Source: Gnetum montanum
Lineage: Eukaryota > Streptophyta > Gnetopsida > Gnetales > Gnetaceae
Length of the DNA stretch: 64,000 nt
Direction of reading: 5' to 3'
NCBI GenBank assembly: GCA_015680685.1
Contig: MNCI01015772.1
Location: 29,573-93,572, forward strand
The notes beneath the pieces are model-generated. The model had not been told where the DNA came from and did no database searches. It saw nothing but the letters and a program-made list of their open reading frames with translations. Every line of letters starts with the position of its first letter. Within the stretch, counting starts at the first letter, position 1. The translations under genes were made by a program, and so were the position numbers. Of this stretch, positions 11,666-24,090 are shown piece after piece.

Positions 11666-11709
11666 GAAACACCACTAAATCTAGACTATGGCATTCCAGC
11701 TACAAATTT

Positions 11710-12075
11710 TGGCTATGTGTTGAGACTACACTTCATCGTTGTTAAGAGTGTAGTCAACCTCTCATGGAGAGCGTAATTAGCACAAAGGCCATTTTTTCAA
11801 AAAAATTTTGAAGTGTTGATACTGCTCTCCCCTAGATGGGAGTGTAGTCAACCTCTCATGGAGAGCATAGTTAGCATGAAGGCCATTTTTTTTGCTAAGT
11901 GTCAAGAATACGCTCTTTCCCAGTTGGGAGCATAGTTAGCCTCTCATGGAGAGTGGAGTTTGCAACAACCATTTTCTCACAAATTTTACTAGCATTGGGA
12001 CTACCCTCTCCCCCAACCTAGAGCATAGTCAACCTCTCATAGAGAGCATAGTTAGCTAGAATAGTCTCCAACAAC
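11710..12075 (+). repeat. Four-copy tandem repeat, ~92 bp period
   Basis: The phrase TAGTCAACCTCTCATGGAGA recurs at 11751, 11845, 11933 and 12026, with spacings of 94, 88 and 93 bp. Each unit also has GCTCTCCC, GCATAGTTAGC and GGCCATTTTTT. The core contains the near-palindrome CTCTCATGGAGAG. Related but shorter fragments (GGAGAGTGTAGTC, AGAGTGTAGTCTC) continue at about 12205-12255. It lies between the copia gag and the 3' end of element A, and its parent element is unclear. Confidence 0.8.
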
Positions 12076-12479
12076 CTTCACAATATAGCAATGATGTTCG
12101 GCTCAACTCTAGAATGCAATCAACTCACCTTCAACAAGCATAGGTGGAAAAATATTTCCTTTTAGTATCCCATTTACCTCAAAATTGTAACTACACTTGA
12201 ACCCATGCAAGAGCATGGAGAGTGTAGTCTTGTAGAGTGTAGTCTCTGAATTTGCATTTTTGAAGTACCTTGTTTTCTTCTCGGCACACACATGTGGTTG
12301 CCAGCATAGTCACAGTCGTACAATCTCATAAAGTCTAGTAGAGCATAGTAAAACATAACACCACTAACCCCATTAGTACACCACATGAATAGTGACTATG
12401 TTGAGCATAGTCCCAACCATCCCCTTCACGATGTGGTAGCAATCCTACATTTTCTACTTACCTTAACCATATAAATACA

Positions 12480-12821
12480 TGTGCCCTAAAAAGTTTTGGG
12501 GGTTGGCAAATCAAAGTGTTAAAAGATCTAAGGAGCACTTAGGAGAAAACCAAAGGCATCTTGATGAACTAAGAAGAGGAAAATTTGCAAACCATTATAG
12601 ACCCCCACATCCCAATAGAACACTATAGCCAATGGTACACCATGGCTGCGACCACAAAGGGCATGAACACCAATGTTGTAATATGTTTGTCGATATGTTC
12701 ATTGGGCACTTTGAGTCTGTTATTCCTTGTCGCTGTCACTTTTCATTCAGTTAATAATCCCATACCTTTCCAATATTTTTGAAGGAACTCAAGGATGAGT
12801 TTTGATTTAGCTGTGGGGGTA
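12480..12821 (+). mobile_element. 3' internal end and polypurine tract of element A
   Basis: The last ~120 bases match the corresponding end of element B. Both have CAATAATCCCATACCT or a close variant about 70-100 bases before a tract ending TGGGGGTA, directly followed by the LTR (12814-12821 here; 52058-52066 on the minus strand in B). A short plus-strand ORF at 12585-12782 contains a hydrophobic run (VVICLSICSLGTLSLLFLVA) that could span a membrane. A hydrophobic run also ends ORF2 of B. The upstream body of element A is missing or unrecognisable. Confidence 0.6.
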
Positions 12822-12847
12822 TGATGGATCATGATATCGCATCTGCA

Positions 12848-12865
12848 ATATCGTGTACACGATAT
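12848..12865. promoter_or_regulatory. 18-bp perfect palindrome in U3 of LTR A
   Basis: ATATCGTGTACACGATAT reads the same on both strands. It lies about 55 bases upstream of the TATA box, flanked by other GATATC motifs at about 12835 and 12890. Decayed versions of the same motif series occur upstream of the TATA box in both LTRs of element B. It may be a binding site for a dimeric transcription factor; that role is inference. Confidence 0.5.
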
Positions 12866-12918
12866 CGGAGCCTTCTACGTGATATCACATATGAAATATT
12901 GTGGCCTACCTCATTACC

Positions 12919-12926
12919 TATAAATA
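12919..12926 (+). promoter_or_regulatory. TATA box of LTR A
   Basis: TATAAATA preceded by CC and followed by AG-rich sequence, about 100 bases into the LTR. The equivalent position in the B LTRs (minus strand) also holds TATAAATA within CCTATAAATA. Confidence 0.6.
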
Positions 12927-13644
12927 AGAGGTGGACATACTTGGTTTGCATATTTAGTCTTAGTCCCTTATCCAAACTCTTGCCTTTTTTCCTTTCCAGA
13001 GATAGAATTATTTCTAAGCGCCCGTAGTAGGAGTCATAAAGTGAACGAATCTTTCTTCAAACATTGTGTAGCTGAGCACACATTGTGCATAGCAATAAAG
13101 ATGAACTTTGTGATAAACCTTACAACATTTAGAATAGATTAATTAATGTTAATTACTATTACTTAATGCTTTCCTTAGTTAATTAATGTTCTCTCTCTCA
13201 CCCTACAACTCTCCTAAGTAAGCACACTTAGTACAATCACTTCGAGCATGCATGTAATGCTTGGTAACCTAGTAACAATTAGCATTTGGCAATCCCAGTA
13301 GCGTTGCATTTGTTTAGGATGTATACGTTAAGTGAGAATGGATGTTGGTGTTAGGACTAGTTAAAGCATAGCTGAGTAGTTAAATCAAAATTAGTTAATT
13401 AGTTATCTCTCTTCTCCGTTTGTAGCAGTAGGACACAAAAACATAAAAACTATAAAAATCATGTACCTCAAGTTTACTTAACCATACAATCGTGCCATAC
13501 AAGTAAGCTTGAGAAGACAACGATTGATCAACCCATCCTTATTCCACAAAGGTGCATAAGCACTTAGTCCTTGAAATTCGATTGGATTGTGCATGGACAC
13601 TTGTATTTGTATGGTTGAGCGTAGGGATACCTTGCTGCTCATCA

Positions 13645-16600
13645 ATAAGAAAAGAAAATTTGAAAATAAATATTTGTATCAAAGATACTCCTCAAAAATT
13701 TTTGCTTGAAACCTATAAGAAAGGCCCTAAATGTTCTACAATAAAAGTAGCATTGAGATATGCAGGAAGAGGCCCTTATTCTTGATTTTTCATGCTATGC
13801 ATTTATCCCACAATATATGTCACTAACAAGTAAAAAAAATTATTTATTAAGAAATAATTTAGAACATTAGTAGAAGTAAAGAGAGAATGAAATGATTTAT
13901 GGATTTTTATATTGAAATCATTACCTATAGGACTCTTCTTTTTGTATTACACTAAGCATAAGCATTTTCATTGCTAATCCTTGCCTTTTCTACAAAGGAA
14001 TGATCTTTAAATATAGAAAATTTGTTGGCATTTCAGATTTAAAAGGATTAGTAATGTTGTTGACTCTATTTTGAGAATTGTACCAATGCTACTTATAACT
14101 TGAGTTTTAATAATTTGAAAAAATAAGATATTTTCTAATTTACTTGTGGTATGTCCGAATCATAAGTGCAAAAAATGATCTTTGAAGATGCTCTTGATAC
14201 CTAACTAATATACAATTCCATAGTTCCTCACCTTCTTCCATTCTTTCTTCTTCTAGAAGGGCATTTAGTAATGTGTAGTATGTTGCAAACATCTTTCCTT
14301 AACCCCTCTATAGCATCCATTTACACATCTACAAGTCATAACATTAAAAATTCTTATTATCCACAAATAAAAAGTCATATTCATAAGAATACATTAGTAC
14401 CTACCACTGGTGCTCAATTCTCACCAATGCCACCTATGGGCATGGATTTTGGCCAAAAGGAAATATCTTTGAAGTTCAAATTCTTACAAAAAATCCTACT
14501 CATATAGGTAGCAAGGATTATTGCTTTTATTAGTATAGTGGCATCGATATAGATCATCATATCTTTTTCTAACCATCTTACTTATTTGTCACCAAAAATC
14601 ATTTTATGCGGTACTATTCAACACTACATGGTTGGATTTTGTTTATCTATTTCATTTTAAGGAAAATTTTCTTAATAAAAATGCAAGACAAGTTAATGAA
14701 AATAGAAAATAATACAACAACTCACTTGAATGATTCTTTGCCATTTTCTCTTTTGCAAGTATCCTTAATGCTTTCTTTATTGTAACAACGAGAAATTGCA
14801 GTTGCCATGCAATGAAAGAATCAAGTACTTCATATATTTCCTCCTTGACATTGGATAATGTCTTTACCTATCAAACATCAATGACATAATTTCAAGTCAA
14901 ATTGTGCAGCCTTAACACCACCTAACAAAAACAAATAATGTCAGCAAACATTAATATAGTATTTTATACCAAATTTGCCAACAAGACCTAAATTTTTTAA
15001 TTTTAGAATTTATTACTTTATAATTGTACCATACATAACTTGCATTTTGTTTTTTTTTTTGTTTTTAGAAAGTGATTTACATAGTCACCATCAAAAGATC
15101 ATCAATCATACAAACCACATATCTAAAAGCCAAGAGGGTTAGCACACAAGTAGATGTAGAACATAGTTTGAAGAAATTCATATATCCATGGAGTTGGACA
15201 AGACAAGCCAGAAACATATATATAAACACTATAAAGAAAATTTCATGCAATTTCATTGCCAGTTAAATTGGTATAGAAAATTATAATTGTTGTTACTTCT
15301 CCATTCATTCATGAGTAATGCCTAAAGGATTGTCTATGTGTATGTATTCTTTTTCTTGTTAGAGAATAATAATAACATGTGATCCAAAAAAGAGATGTTA
15401 TCAGTAAATAAGCCTCTACCACTTGCAGAGCTCTCCTAGTAGTTGGTGATTCTGAAAACATTTCACCATATGGAAGAGAAGATATGTATGGATAGGCAAG
15501 ATGTAAAAAGTTTGAAGCCTGAACATATAGGACAGGGTAGGAGGCAAAAGAAGTGAGGCTTAGGGCATAGCAATTTATCAAGATTTATAAATTTGTGTGA
15601 GAAGAACCAACTTATTTTATGCAAAAGTGGTTTAGCCAAATTGCATCTATTAAGACAGCTAACAAATAGAATAGACCTCATGAGCTCGCTTATAAATAAA
15701 CAAGGGTATGTGGTCCATCACTAACTAATAAGTGTGCTACAATGATGACAAAAATAAAAAGTAAACTAAAAAGTGAAAATCAAATTTCCACTTTCAAAAT
15801 AAAATTTGGAAATAAAAAGGAATCTATGGATTTCATTTTGAAGTGTCTCTATCAGCACCATAAATATAGAATCCTCCATTATTAGACACAAAAAAGGTTC
15901 TAAAAGATGATAATGATATCAATAAAAATAGATTCTGACATTAATAATATTAAGCACTTAAAAGTTTGACAAGATTTTGAGATTTTGATGTAATGCATTT
16001 TCTTATTGTTTTCTTCCATGTTCTCGGCTTCCATGGCCTTTGACCCTTTGCTGCATAGCAAACCTAAAGAGAAATTATTTTCTATTAAATATATAACCAT
16101 GTACTTCAAAGAAAACAATAAATAGGTAAATACAAAATAGAGGTGAACATTAAAAAAAAGGTGGAACATGAAGATAACACATTTATACTTTCTTTTCATG
16201 TGAAAAATTATGATAAATGGCATCTACAAGAAGACTAGTGCTCCCTAAGCACTTTTTTCTTTAACGACAATAAAATTTTCCTACATATGAAATAAAGATA
16301 AAACACTTTATTTTAATGTAGCCAGTTCTTTTCATGCTACAAAAATATCAATTTGGTATAAAGTACAAAGAACTGATAAAATCCTTCCAATCATATTATC
16401 TTTGTGTATGCCTATTCTACTGTATTTTAAAAATTGTTGATATTTAAATGGACTTACTTTCCTTGAAACATGAATGATAACTATATTAGTTATCTAATAG
16501 TAAGCCCTAAAATAAAACAAAAAAAAAAGAGTTCTCTAAAAAAAATATGTGCGATGCTTTTAAAGATATTAAAACAATGATTTGGAGAGCTGAAACCATT

Positions 16601-18380
16601 ACATGAAAACAATTTGCAGGGCATAGAAACATATAAGATTGAAATATTATCCAATTTGGATTTTTGGTGGCATAGCAATGGGAACTAATGCAGCATCCAA
16701 CCATATCTTAATTTAGATAGTTTCATACATATCTTCGTTGTCTCACTATCCATCCTTAAAATTACTTCCTAATTCACAATGTCTAAGTTGTCACGATTTA
16801 TTCTGCATCTCTGTCATTCCTCTTAAACATGTAACCCTGTAACAGATTCCAAGAAAATTGTGCACCTTACTCAAGAGTTCCTCTCCATAATAAGTTATAT
16901 TAGAGGAAGAGATTCTATGAATTGACATGAATGAAAGTAAAAAACTAATGATAATGGTTTTTCACTATATGCTCATATCTACTGGTGGCCACAGTCTACT
17001 TTAGTCTAGGACAAGATCTAGCAAGGCCTTCTCTTATCAAGTAAATTAAAACATTGTTTCCAAAGAAAAATGGTATAATAGATACTTGCAATTTTACAAT
17101 TAAGCCAAGCCCAGTTGTAGTCCATCTTTTTCCTCTCAAAGGATCTGTCTCCTTCACTTGTGTTAAGTTTGAAGTAAAACACATCAAGTGTAGGAAGTGA
17201 GTGCTTCTCCATTTATCATAATATTGAATATTTATTATAACAATTGTTATCCTGGATTATTTAGCCCTATTAATGTTACTTTTTGGGAATTCCTCTTTTC
17301 ATATCTGCAGTTAGAGACCATTTAGTGATAAACCAAATATGAAGCTGAAATCAAAACTATAATATGATTGGATATGAAGCTGAAATCAAAACTATAATAT
17401 GATTGGATCAATGCCAGTCTTCTTCCTGTCTTGAGAAAAACTGACTCCATAATTGACCATCATGGTATACAATGCAATTCAGTTAAATCCAATGATTTTT
17501 CAGAGTTTTTTTTTTTCGTTTTGGCTTTTTTTGTTTTTTGTTTTTTTGGGTTTCCTTTCTTAAATGTTGCACCATGACGTTTCCAAACTTCCGCATAAAT
17601 GTGAAATATTAGTCAATGAAATAGCTGATTTCAAACAACAATTTTGAACTCTATAATCTCCAAGCTTCATTATAATCTCCTGTGTTTGGACAAAGTTTTG
17701 CTATAAAATTCTAGCAAAGTAGCATGCCTACCCAGCTTGATTTCACTAATCAGATTGTCCTCTACTGTATAAATATTGCTTCATAACCGGCATAACCATA
17801 ATTGTGCTTTTGTATTAAACCAAGCAAATAAAAAACAAATTATTTGGCATAATGTTAAAAGCAAAACACTGCAAATAAGATGTACTGCTGAGCAGTGACT
17901 GAATTCCTTAAAAAAAGGATTGAAACTAAAAATTTTGACCAACCTACTTCTTTAAATGACCAATCCTTAAAACAGTAAGACTTTCAAATATTGCAGGAAC
18001 CGCAAACTCGAATGGTCTCCAGGCTTCCAAACCACTGAAACTAATTCAAATGACTTCATAACCCATAAATGTACAAAGGCCATCATGAGAACCTTAAACA
18101 GAATTTTAGCATCTCATATGAAATACCAGACTCTGCTAATACTGAAAATCCAAACCAGAATCTGGACAAGGGCTGAATAACTATTTACAAATAACCGCCG
18201 AGGATTCCAGGCCGATGCAGATAACCTACAAAACTGAACTCCATAGAACGGTTGATGCTTTTTGCTACCTGTATATCTGCAATCCTGTGGTTGTCGATGG
18301 GTTTGCGCATCAATGGAGGGAAGCCAGACGGGCAAGAGAGAAACCTCATAACAGCAGCCGGAGCACAAATACAAAAATTA
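13645..18380. other. Mostly unassigned AT-rich region
   Basis: No transposon protein is readable here. The minus strand shows a few short open blocks with balanced composition that could be exons. One is at about 17080-17200 (VFYFKLNTSEGDRSFERKKM, then DYNWAWLNCK). Another is at about 15960-16055, with a TTTGCTATGCAG-type acceptor before it and AMEAENMEENNKKMHYIKIS inside. Base composition becomes less AT-rich from about 17990. A low-copy gene on the minus strand is possible, but no family was recognised and no chain of exons could be built. Poly-T tracts are at about 15050 and 17505-17550. Confidence 0.3.
17337..17406. repeat. Perfect 35-bp tandem duplication
   Basis: Two back-to-back copies of a 35-base unit starting ATATGAAGCTGAAATC and ending ATATGATTGG, at 17337-17371 and 17372-17406, without a mismatch. 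The lack of divergence indicates a recent duplication or slippage event. Confidence 0.9.
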
Positions 18381-19083
18381 CCCTTAAACACCATCATTTG
18401 TGCCGCTTACTGAACTTGTATCCAAAGGGAATTCCATCTGCAGGATAAAATTAAAATCCAATCAACCCACCACTAACCTTGATACTCGTGTTTAAAATAA
18501 TAATGGCTCCAAACTTTCATGGCAAAAGCACAAATCTCTGTGTCCGTGTCTTTTCTGACCGTCGGGTTTACTCTCTATTTTGGATAATTTCTCCTTGGTT
18601 AAGTTGATCATAAGTACCCGAGGAGATCTAGAATCATCCAATAATAGTTATTGAATGCATGAAAAGTAGTAGAAGCTTAGAAGAGGGCAGGGCACAAGTT
18701 AAATGTCTTGGTCTGTTATTTTCAGTAACTCAACATTGCTTATTGGAACTAGGATAAGGCTTTATTATGGATGGTTTTGGGTAGCCTTTTAACATATCTA
18801 TGTCTTCAGCTTAGCATTTTTCTTCAATACATCTTGTTCTCTTCAGCTTGTAATATTACCCTTAATGTCCCAAGTTACTAACCCTTGTATTTTTAATACA
18901 AGTTAATTAAATCATATTGCAGTTGGAACAAAATTTAAGGCTTAGTAATCAAATAGTTTCAAGGTCCTTTCACTCTTATCTGCCTTCCCAAATACATACA
19001 TAAAACTAGACGGATGAGCGGCAATGTACCTCTATGTTTAACCATACTCCATAATGCGATCCAATCGAATTTGGTAGACCTTA
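18381..19083. other. Low-copy-looking segment before copy 2
   Basis: Less AT-rich sequence with several CpGs, unlike the surrounding transposons. Apart from the exon candidate at 18390-18560, nothing recognisable was found. Homology to copy 1 begins abruptly at about 19084. Confidence 0.3.
18390..18560 (-). CDS. Possible terminal exon(s) of an unrecognised gene
   Basis: On the minus strand an open reading EICAFAMKVWSHYYFKHEYQ ends at 18479. Then come 40 bases that begin GTTAGT and end TCCTGCAG, then ATGGAATTCC. If the 40 bases are removed, the frame continues DGIPFGYKFSKRHK and stops. The acceptor looks excellent, but 40 bases is shorter than usual plant introns, so the upstream join is doubtful. 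The region down to about 17990 is less AT-rich than its surroundings and could be 3' untranslated sequence. No family is recognised. Confidence 0.2.
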
Positions 19084-19186
19084 AGTCTTAGGATGACCAA
19101 TGTAGCATAGAATGCCCACCAACTCCACGATGATGAGAATGGGCTTCAAATAAACCCTACATGGCCAAAACAAAAACATTATGATA

Positions 19187-19440
19187 GACTGAAATTTCTT
19201 AACAAATTTAGAAAAAACATACTATTTAAAAGTGAAATTAGCCTTTGTAAAAAGCTCTAAGGTGTTTATTTAAATTAGCTTAAGAAATTCCACAAGAAAG
19301 CATTATTACAACTTTCACAACCTTACATTATGACCAATTGGAATTTCTTAACAAATTTAGACAAAACATCCTAGTCAAAGGTAAAATTAGCTTCTATAAA
19401 AAGCTCTAAGGTGTTTATCTAAGTTGACTTTAGAACCCCA
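19187..19440. repeat. Two-unit ~150 bp tandem repeat (copy 2)
   Basis: AATTTCTTAAC at 19193 recurs at 19342, a period of about 149 bp, each time followed by AAGCTCTAAGGTGTTTAT. It matches the pair at 1016-1305. Confidence 0.7.
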
Positions 19441-20822
19441 TAAATAACTTTTTACTTCATAGCCTAAAATATTATAGCCAAAATTTCATAGCCAGAATTA
19501 AGCCTTAGTTTAAACCATGCCTAAATTTAGAAAAAGCATATAGCGATAGTAAAACAATTCTTTCTAAAAATAGTAAAGTCTTTACTTTTCTTTAAAAACA
19601 AACTTAAAACATAAGTTTTACATTAATTTGACAAGAAAAACTACACATATCAATCACATTCATCCAAAACTTAACCTTATTCACACAATTTAGCCAAAAA
19701 AAAAATCATTAAAAATTCATATGTGCTTCAATTTTAGTGATTTCATTATGGAAGGAATCATGAAATCATAAGCTTTGTAGCATGACTGTTACAACTTGAA
19801 ATACATAAGTGTTTTTGCATGGAACATAAACAAACTACCAAGAAACTGTAGTTGTTACCATAAATCCCATTTCATGTAGGGTTGGTAAAACATTTGCCAA
19901 ATATTCTTTTGAGCTTAAAATAAAATGATTCTACCACCATTTGAAAGAATAAATTGAGACTTATGCATCCATGTTTGATAAAAAAATCAAAACCCTCATT
20001 GTTTATGCAAAAAAAACTCACCAACTTGGACAAGAATCTAAAAACAACAGCATCCTCATTTTGACATAGGTTTAGGGAAAATTTCATTTTAAATCCAATT
20101 AGAGTGATTCTACCTCCATGGGAAAGCTAAGGTCAAGATCTAGCTATCCATAACCAAAAAACAACCAAAACCCTTTCTGTTTGCTTAGAAAAATTCATGA
20201 ATTTACATGAATATCTAAAAACGGCATAGAAACCTAACTACACTTTTTTAGGAAAATAGCCATAACTTAATCGTTTCAAAGACAAATCAAATGAGATAAA
20301 AGCCATTGGAAATATTAAATGTAGAGCTACAAACCCATAACATTAAATTTCAAAAATATTAAGTCATTTCGCTAAGAAAAAATACACATCATTGCTTGGT
20401 TTTTTCTTGTAAAAAGCTAAAAAGCTAAAATCCAACTTAACATAGCCTTAAAGAAATAGCAAAAATAGCCAAAATAACTCATACCCATTAGAAAAAACAC
20501 CTAAATAATTGGGTAGTATTTTGTCAAAATTTAATTTTGATAAATACTTTTGCCTAGATCTGAGAAAATGGCCCTACCCCAAAATTTTTGGAAAAAAGCA
20601 TAAAAACAACAATCCTAATTTCAAAAAGTGAATCTACTAAAGCCAAAATAATGAAATGACCATAGATCAATGTAGGAACAACCAAAATAAGAAGGGGGAT
20701 TTCATTAGAATTTTGTTTTACCCTTTCTATCAATGTATATCTAAGAAAAATGGGCCCACACATGGCAAGAAAAACATGAAAAATAGGTAGAAATGAAAGC
20801 AAAAATGTGTGTAACTGCCTAC

Positions 20823-21057
20823 CTCAGAGTAGCAATAGATGAGGCCTAGATGGAGATAGGCCTAGGAAATCCTTATAGGTCCCTATCATGCTCATCTTCC
20901 TTGTGAATCCTAGGATTCTAACTCTTTCCCCCACATTGCTTTGGCCCCACGACAGGTTGAACATTGGGAATGGTTTGAATCTATGAAAGAATGGGATATC
21001 AACGCTAATTGCAAGGAAGATGGGAGGCTTCCACATTAAGATTGGTGCTCTTTGCAA
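20823..21057 (-). pseudogene. Antisense exon-like block (copy 2)
   Basis: The minus-strand text GPKQCGGKS, stop, NPRIHKEDEHDRDL, then GFPRPI and ASSIATLR ends at a GTAGGC donor. It aligns residue by residue with the block at 2656-2783. Upstream the frame includes WKPPIFLAISVDIPFFHRF. Stops lie at different codons from copy 1, consistent with independent decay. The family is not recognised. Confidence 0.4.
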
Positions 21058-21329
21058 AACAAATATTTGCTAGAGCTCTCCTTGAATGTGCTGTTGGTGA
21101 AGAATGATAATTGTGATTGAAACTTGTGAAATTTCACAATAAAAACCACATCAAAACCTAAAACCCCAACTTCTAAACCCTAATTTCCCATTTGTGCATG
21201 ATAACTCCAAGTCCACTAAAGTGAAAAGGGGAAAAAGTGCACTAAAAATCAAAATTTTAAAATTTTGGGTTTTGGACCCCACCATACACCTTCCTTCTTA
21301 GCTAAAAAACTACATCAATGCTAAGATCT

Positions 21330-24090
21330 TGCCATGCATCCATGAAGGGGTTGTTATGTCCAGCATGGATTCATGCCTCCCATCTTACAAAACCATTAAA
21401 ATATAACTATCTTACCATTTTTAGTAGCTACAATCAACCTTTTTAGACCTAGGCTGCCAAAAGAGGGTTGGACATCAACAAATCTAAACAATTTGGGTTT
21501 CCACACTGAGGAAAACTTTCCCAACATGAAAGAAGGGGGTAATAGTCATTCAAACCCCCCAACACCCATCTAGCCTATGATTAAACCCCAACATAGGCCA
21601 ATATGATCTAAAACCCCTACTCAGTGGCCATTGCTCAAAGCCCAATGACCCTTAAACCTTGTCGAAATCCTCTGGAGCATTTGAATGTTCAAAAAGTAGT
21701 CAAATATGATATAGTACTATCATCCCCCTCTCATCCATGCTAGGGTCATCATGCCTAGTGTGGAACAAAGCGGGGAGACTACATGAGATACTTAGAAACC
21801 TCCAAAATATTGAGTCTTGGCACCTAATATTGATCATCGACACTAGCAACCCTGTAGGTTGACATGCATGGTCAATTGGATGTCAAACTAGCCTAGATCT
21901 AACCTTCATGATTCTTTTACATTGGGGGATACCTTTTCCATGCTACCCACTATGAAACCTAGGAGGGCTAGTGAGGAGTTCCAAAAACAAGAAAATAATG
22001 GCAAAATGTCATGGACTAACACTAGAACCATCATAGCCTTTCTAGATGCCACTAGAATGCCAAAAATCAATAAAAATCAATCCCCTAAGGTTCTTCCACA
22101 CTAAGGAGGACCTCCTCCATGCTGAGCATTCTTTCCCAAGTATGGATGGAATCGGGGAAACCAAAACTCTTGAAATTTACATGTAGTTTAACTTCTAGAA
22201 GCAACCTAGATCTTTCAAAAGTCACCTAAAGTAGACCATAATTGCCTTCCTTGGATTCTCCATGTTGAGGAGGATTCCATCCCCACTGAGCATACTAGCC
22301 CTAGTGTGGATAGAAGAGGGTGGGTGTGGGGGGGGGGTGTTGTGGTGGAGAGCTAGAAAACCTTCTCACATCCCTCAAAATAATCAAATTTTTATCTTAG
22401 ACATTCATAGCCAACACCAGCAGTCCTATAGACACTCATGCATAGCCAAAAATCCTTCCCCCAAATATTCCACACTGATCATGAAGGCCCCAGCATGGAA
22501 AAACGTGGAAAATCCCAAAAACTATCTAATAATCCTTGAAAAGATCAAAATTTTACATCAAGTATCAACAATCAACACTAGCAACCTTAGAAGCTTACAT
22601 GCATAGCTAGAAATGTCAAAATTAGCAAAACGTAGTGCCTCCTAGTTCCTCCACAGTGAGGGCTTCCTCTTCCATGTTGGGAAACATGGAAGAAAAGGGG
22701 GGAACTCTAGGGAAACTCCAAAATGTTCTCTAGACACATCAGTCAAACACCCTGGAACCTTAAAAACCATCTAGGAAACCTTCAAATTGGCTGAACATGA
22801 CCTCAAACCCTAGTCCTCAACCTTAGCAAACTTGGAGGCACACATGCACGATCAATTGAGGCCAAAAGTAGCCCATATCTAGGATGTATGGTTCTTCCAT
22901 GTTTGGAATCCCTTCCTCTATGTTTCACAACATGGAAATTGAGGGTGGACTAATTTGGGGCTCATAATCACCTTAGAATAACATCAAATAACCTTACATG
23001 CATTCTAGAACCATGCTAGTAGCTATTGAAGCCCTCAAACATTGAAAAATTTATGCCAAATGGCAAGAAAATGGTTCCCCCAAAGTCTTCCATTTTGAGC
23101 TTCCTAACCCGAGTGTGGAAAAGGGGAGTAAGTCAAAAGAACACTTACAAGTACTTACAATTATCATATTTTGACATGGAACCCTAACCCTTGGCCCTAG
23201 CAACTTCAGAAGTTGATAATTGTGACCGGAATTGGCCTAGATATGAGATTCTTGTCTCATCCATACTAGAGAGGATTCCCTCCATGCTAGGTTATGTGTA
23301 AACAAGGGAGGAAAGGTTCTTATCCACTTTTGATGGTAAGAGGACACTCCTAGAAAAAAACAATTTATGCTAGAGAAGCCCAAGACCTCATAGCCTTAAG
23401 ATTTTTCTCATTTGACCTTGTTTTAATCTATAAAATCCATTCCCTCCAATATTCCATGCTAGAGCAACTTCCCTAGTGTGGAAATAAAGGGGGAAGACCT
23501 TAGATGCCCTAGAACATCCTTCAAACATGTCCAAAAATAGCTAGAAAGTTGCAAAATAATGATCTATATCCCTAGAGGCCTAGGAACCTCATCAATGCAC
23601 TCCCGAACCACCCTAAATTCAACCTTTTCCCCATATTTCCATGCTAAGGATACTATGCTCAGCAAGAAGGGAAAATCCACTTGAACATGTTTTGACACCC
23701 CACATTACCTCAAATATCCTCAATGAAGCTAGGGAATGCACAACTCCCTAATGTAGGTTCCAACTACCTGTTTGATCATGTTTGATCCTATTTTTTCTTG
23801 AACCTTGGTTCTCCATACTAAACCCCCTCTTTCACATGCTGGCCAGTGTGGAAACAAGGGGGGAAGGCTTCAAAACCTATTTTTTGACCTTTACAGATCT
23901 TCTAAGTTCCCAATTTTGATAGATCTGGCCCTATGCTACCTTTGGGAAGTCCTAAAACTTTAAGTTTATACCTCTAGATGCTCCAAAACCCACTTTCTCT
24001 AGTTTCCATGCTAAGGGTCCCTTCTTCCATGTTGACCAGCATGGAAATAAGGGGAGCCTAGCATGGAAGCCTCAAAACACTTGATTTTTG
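21330..24090. repeat. Array of degenerate ~185 bp modules (copy 2)
   Basis: This is the counterpart of 3240-6060, with the same core ends (TTCCATGCTA and GTGTGGAAA/CATGGAAA) recurring at about 180-200 bp. Clear units are near 23260, 23450, 23640, 23825 and 24005. Individual modules align one-to-one with copy 1, so the array already had its present length before the copies separated. Confidence 0.6.
22318..22352 (+). repeat. G-rich run (copy 2)
   Basis: A run of nine or more G with flanking GTGGGTGTG and TGTTGTGGTGG, in the purine part of a module. It lies one module earlier than the G-run of copy 1, so the two expansions look independent. Confidence 0.6.

Larger units (their letters stand above)
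12822..13644 (+). repeat. LTR of element A (3' LTR or remaining LTR)
   Basis: It begins TGATGGATCATG directly after the polypurine tract and ends GGATACCTTGCTGCTCATCA. These ends match the LTR ends of element B (TGATGAAT at one end, CTCATCA at the other). The length, 823 bp, is close to B's 871 bp. The upstream part has repeated GATATC motifs, a TATA box (TATAAATA, 12919-12926) and, further in, the family phrase GGCAATCCCAGTAGCG. No partner LTR was found upstream, so the target duplication cannot be tested. Confidence 0.75.

Noticed and set aside
15900-16223. 107-codon minus-strand ORF as a gene
   Set aside because: The N-terminal half is low-complexity hydrophobic text from A/T-rich DNA; only a short inner block looks exon-like, mentioned under the region entry.
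17500-17555. Poly-T stretch as the poly(A) tail of a retroposed gene on the minus strand
   Set aside because: It is interrupted by other bases, and no retroposed coding sequence with target duplications could be seen next to it.
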